This document shows positions 61,501 through 64,000 of a stretch of DNA of 64,000 nucleotides, one piece after another. Source of the DNA: Cyclospora cayetanensis (Eukaryota > Apicomplexa > Conoidasida > Eucoccidiorida > Eimeriidae). The stretch is taken from the NCBI RefSeq assembly GCF_002999335.1, contig NW_020312755.1, positions 62,001-126,000 on the forward strand, written 5' to 3'. How positions within the stretch are numbered: position 1 is the first letter of the stretch; each line of letters starts with the position of its first letter. The position numbers and the translations under genes are program-made. The notes below the pieces were generated by a model. It was given only the letters and a program-made list of their open reading frames with translations, was not told the origin of the DNA and ran no database searches.

Positions 61501-62123
61501 CTGGTGCTGTCTTCGCGAACGTCCCTCGCTTTTTGGCCTCCTACTAGTGTCGCCTTTTTGTTTGCGAGCTTTTCACCTAGTTCCCACTCGCAGTGTACAT
61601 GCAGCATGCCTGTGCCTATCGAGCGAGTTGGCTTGCCGCTGTATCCTGCGGCTGCCTTCCTGTTTCGCTAAGCGGGATGCGCAGCAAAGAGGGCTCTCCC
61701 TGCTCTGCTGTGCCTCAGGTTTGGTTCAAATGCTCTCGTGCTGTTGCCTTGGCGCAACATCTGCAGGCGCAGGAGAAGAAAAGTGGCATCTCTACGACCC
61801 CCTATGCATCTGGAGAGCTGCCGCGGCCTGCCAGTGAGTGGCTGTGCGTGCTTGCTCATGGGTGCGACTGGATGCATGAGGCTACCCCACATTCTCGTCT
61901 ATCACTGCAGAGAACCTCCAAGGAAGCAGAGCAACTGTGGCTTGAACTCTGCAGCGCACTAGATAGCGCCCTAGTAGAAAAGTCGAGGCCTTTGCTGCAG
62001 GGGAGACTCGCAGCAGCTACGACGGTAAGCCGAGAAGCAGTGTGCAGGTGCCTGCATACTCTGACTGACTGGAAGCTTCACACATGGGAAGAAGTCAGAA
62101 AGGAGGAAAGGAGTAACTGCTAG
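53553..62123 (+). CDS. TTI1: TELO2-interacting protein 1 (TTI1), giant low-complexity form
   Basis: TTI1 is the HEAT-repeat scaffold of the TTT complex (TELO2-TTI1-TTI2), which matures PIKK kinases such as TOR. Exon 1 is 53553-55409; exon 2 is 56017 to 59280 and includes at least one internal splice or frameshift; then 59614-59680, 60163-60211, 60610-60705, 61000-61189 and 61719-62123, in phase. The C-terminal third matches TTI1: [73 protein letters not shown] and [15 protein letters not shown]. Middle HEAT-like helices include [19 protein letters not shown]. Gln, Ala and Ser runs swell it to about 1,900 aa versus about 1,090 in human. The start is the first in-frame ATG of the long open exon; an upstream exon is possible. 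Family call rests mainly on the C-terminus. Confidence 0.75.
55484..55880 (+). repeat. GT-rich microsatellite plus 14-nt tandem repeat in TTI1 intron 1
   Basis: From 55484 to about 55735 the strand is nearly all TGTG with regular CT and TA interruptions. From there to 55880 a 14-nt unit GTACACGTATGTAT repeats with slight variation. It sits in the intron 55410-56016 and creates artificial Cys/Val-rich frames. Confidence 0.92.
57694..57782 (+). repeat. CAG-rich run coding Gln/Glu/Lys in TTI1
   Basis: CAG-rich codons interspersed with GAG, AAA and other codons, giving [12 protein letters not shown] peptide repeats. In frame within exon 2. Confidence 0.85.
58542..58610 (+). repeat. (CAG)n run coding poly-Gln/Leu in TTI1
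   Basis: About 20 CAG codons with CTG interruptions. Reading frame continues through it. It is the longest pure trinucleotide run in the window. Confidence 0.9.
58705..58730 (+). other. Candidate 26-nt intron (or frameshift) in TTI1
   Basis: A segment GTGTTT...CCAACAG with a strong pyrimidine tract. Removing its 26 nt joins LWLLRLLS to [15 protein letters not shown] in phase; without removal the following 60 codons turn Arg/Cys-rich and unlike a HEAT protein. The frame must switch back before about 58,940, so a second short intron or indel is implied (a 40-nt GT-AG segment ending GGAAAG would fit). Confidence 0.4.
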
Positions 62124-63562
62124 AAGGAAGCGAAGGATTCCAGTAGAGGCGATCGGGTGGCTCTGGAGGAGCGCAGCCTTCAACTTTGTGCAACGCTGAT
62201 AGAGTAGGGTGTTGCTGCTGCAACGGAAGAGCCAAACACAAAGGGGGAAACAAGCACAGCACAGTCCGGTGCTCGTGTTTTGGCAGCCCGAGTTTGCTGC
62301 TGGCTGCTCATCCTTGCAATGCATCACAGTGCTCTTCTAAGATGGCACCTCCGGGATCGGCCGCTAGCAGTCACCTACGGGTATGGAAGAGAAATTGTAC
62401 AGACTGTATCAACGCGTTTCTGTGAAACTGTATTTGAACACGTGTGCATAAATTAGTGCTAAAAATCATTTTCTGCGAAAAACCACCGACAAAGAATCCG
62501 CCCCATGGCAAGACACGGGAGATTCTCAATTTTTAGTGAGGCAGCGCTAAATCCGAGAGAGGCACACACACTGGCAGGGATGGAGGTGGTAGATACCATG
62601 GCTCATTTATCAAGCAGCGTGCGCGCGATGGCGCGAGAGAGCTCAAACGCGTCCCCCAAGCGCCAGCCGAGGCCATGTGTAGCATTTGTTTGCCAAGTTA
62701 TCTGCTCGAGCCGTTGCTCCAACAGAATACTCCCGACTCCCGCCACTACGTTCATGAACAGCTGTCGATTACCGGCTCCCCAACCACTGGTACCGCACTC
62801 GCAAGTATCGTACTTTACAATCTAGCGACGTACTAGCCACAGGCCCTTCACACAAGGAGGCACGCATCAGAGCTAGCAGGAAGACACTTTGTTCGTTACA
62901 AAGGACCAACTTACCCCCATGTCCACGTGGAGACGTACCACAAGTCTCGGTTAATAGGGCGCTTAAACAAAGCTTGAGGATAAGACAGCATGCCGCAACC
63001 CATCTATCAATGAGGCATACCTGGGAAAGAAGTGCTGGAGGGCGTTTTCTAGCGTTTCTCGCCATCTCATGTAGGCACACGCAATGCGTTACCACCGCTG
63101 GGGCGGGCAAAGCGGGATATTCGCAGTATTGGATCTACTGGGATACCTGCTTAGACACGATCTTAATCATTCAGGCTTCCGAATCAGACTGAAGCCCCTC
63201 GAGCTGTTAGCGCTTAGTTGTGAATACTCTTGCCAAGTCCTAGTGGGTCCGGCAGCCCCATGATGAATTTCTGCCTGCTGGAGCATCCAGTCCGACTATA
63301 TTATTGTGTTACGATAAAGCCACACGTGCCTTTTGAGGTAATTAAGCACGCTTTTTAAATTCTGAGACCGCGCGTATAAGGTAATCCATGCCTGAACAAA
63401 CGGTTCTTTGTGCTTGGTCTTGCGTTCTTCAGTGTGCTTCTCTTCGATGCCGCCAGAGTCTTCGGTCCCCTTTTGAACTTGAAATAGATCGCTGGGTCAT
63501 TTCAACGCCCAGATTCGCCCTCGTGCGAGCAGATCGGTCGCTCGCATCCTTGTACATGCACA
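62124..63562. other. Intergenic region, no gene seen
   Basis: About 1.4 kb between TTI1 and the next plus-strand gene. The frames at 62505-62825 and 62769-63110 show no domain. Probably 3' UTR and promoter. Confidence 0.5.
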
Positions 63563-64000
63563 ATGACAGAGCGCCGAATCAAACGCTCGGACTGCCTTTT
63601 AAATTCCCAAACAGTCTTGACAGCAGATAAGGCGCTTCTTGATTGCAAGTATGAAGCTATTTACAGCTGGATCGCCTCAGAAGAGAGCAAAGCTTTGATA
63701 GTAGGAGGCCCTTCTGCCACACTCAGGCCCCTTCATGCAGCTCGGGCAAGCGCCACTGCGGATTCTTCCTCTGCTTGCGAGGAAGCTACGTTGCCAAGTG
63801 AGCCACGTAATATTCATTTCCAGTGGGGCACGTGTCTCACCCTTGAGTTATGCGACAGAATCCAAGACCAACATGCATTCAGGAATGCACAATATCCGAT
63901 GGAAGCGGTTCTTGCCGCGATCATTCTCTGCTGTGAACGCTGGGCAGCCGAGCGTGAAGGGCTACAAAAAGAAAACATTAGCGCAGAGCCATGCGCAGCC
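63563..64000 (+). CDS. 5' part of an unknown protein (runs off the window)
   Basis: An ATG at 63563 (MTERRIKRSDCLLN) opens a frame of 146 codons that continues to the last base, so the gene extends beyond the window. The protein looks globular: ALLDCKYEAIYSWIASEE, a Ser/Ala-rich loop, then HFQWGTCLTLELCDRIQ and AVLAAIILCCERWAAERE, both likely amphipathic helices. It has no signal peptide and no recognised domain. An acceptor-like AACAG at about 63,610-63,614 means that an earlier exon could join instead, in which case the Met is not the start. Orientation matches TTI1. Function unknown. Confidence 0.55.
   Translation, partial: MTERRIKRSDCLLNSQTVLTADKALLDCKYEAIYSWIASEESKALIVGGPSATLRPLHAARASATADSSSACEEATLPSEPRNIHFQWGTCLTLELCDRIQDQHAFRNAQYPMEAVLAAIILCCERWAAEREGLQKENISAEPCAA

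Noticed and set aside
61834..61908. An intron near the end of TTI1 starting at a GTGAGT
   Set aside because: The donor phase does not match the CAG acceptor downstream, and the frame is open straight through.
1..64000. tRNA, rRNA or CRISPR features
   Set aside because: No cloverleaf with a GGTTCRA box, no rRNA core sequence and no regularly spaced direct-repeat array were seen.

Overview
The window looks like nuclear DNA of an eimeriid coccidian (Apicomplexa; Eimeria or Cyclospora type). Four things support this: intron-rich genes with GT-AG splice sites; CAG/CTG-encoded Gln, Ala and Ser runs inside proteins; an LCCL/CCp protein, an architecture described from apicomplexans; and a pyruvate dehydrogenase E2 of plastid type with a secretory leader. 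The species call is inference. Most genes were rebuilt by hand from splice sites and protein-family patterns, with reading phase checked across exons. | Layout, left to right: the 3' end of an unknown gene (1-615 +); a uridine-phosphorylase-like enzyme (2541-4948 +); a large secreted multi-adhesive CCp protein (6060-11795 -); a 7.5 kb gene-poor stretch with a decayed Ty3/gypsy retroelement (about 14.7-16.9 kb, minus) flanked by diverged direct repeats; Mago nashi (19268-21203 +); intronless histone H2B (22882-23253 -); about 4.2 kb without a recognisable gene; pyruvate dehydrogenase E2 (27459-32962 +); the flagellar dynein regulatory complex subunit DRC4/GAS8 (34120-40228 -); rRNA dimethyladenosine transferase DIM1 (41536-44197 +); an ADAL-type adenosine deaminase-like protein (45084-48135 +); a plant-type HhH-GPD DNA glycosylase (48952-52931 -); a short divergent promoter region holding a 28 bp inverted repeat; a very large TTI1 protein (53553-62123 +); and the 5' part of an unknown gene (63563 to the end, +). 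| The genes are not an operon and serve separate cell functions. Two enzymes handle nucleosides or nucleotides. Mago nashi, DIM1 and the deaminase touch RNA biology. H2B, the glycosylase and TTI1 relate to chromatin, DNA repair and PIKK kinases. DRC4 and the CCp protein fit sexual stages (flagellated microgametes and macrogametes respectively). Composition splits the window: 53.5-59.5 kb is GC-rich and full of CAG/CTG repeats, while 5-27 kb and 33-52 kb are more AT-rich with long introns and few amino-acid runs. | No tRNA, rRNA or CRISPR array was found. The most unusual observations are the perfect inverted repeat between two divergent genes, the retroelement relic with possible LTR remnants, and two GT-AG segments of 22 and 26 nt that behave like ultra-short introns.
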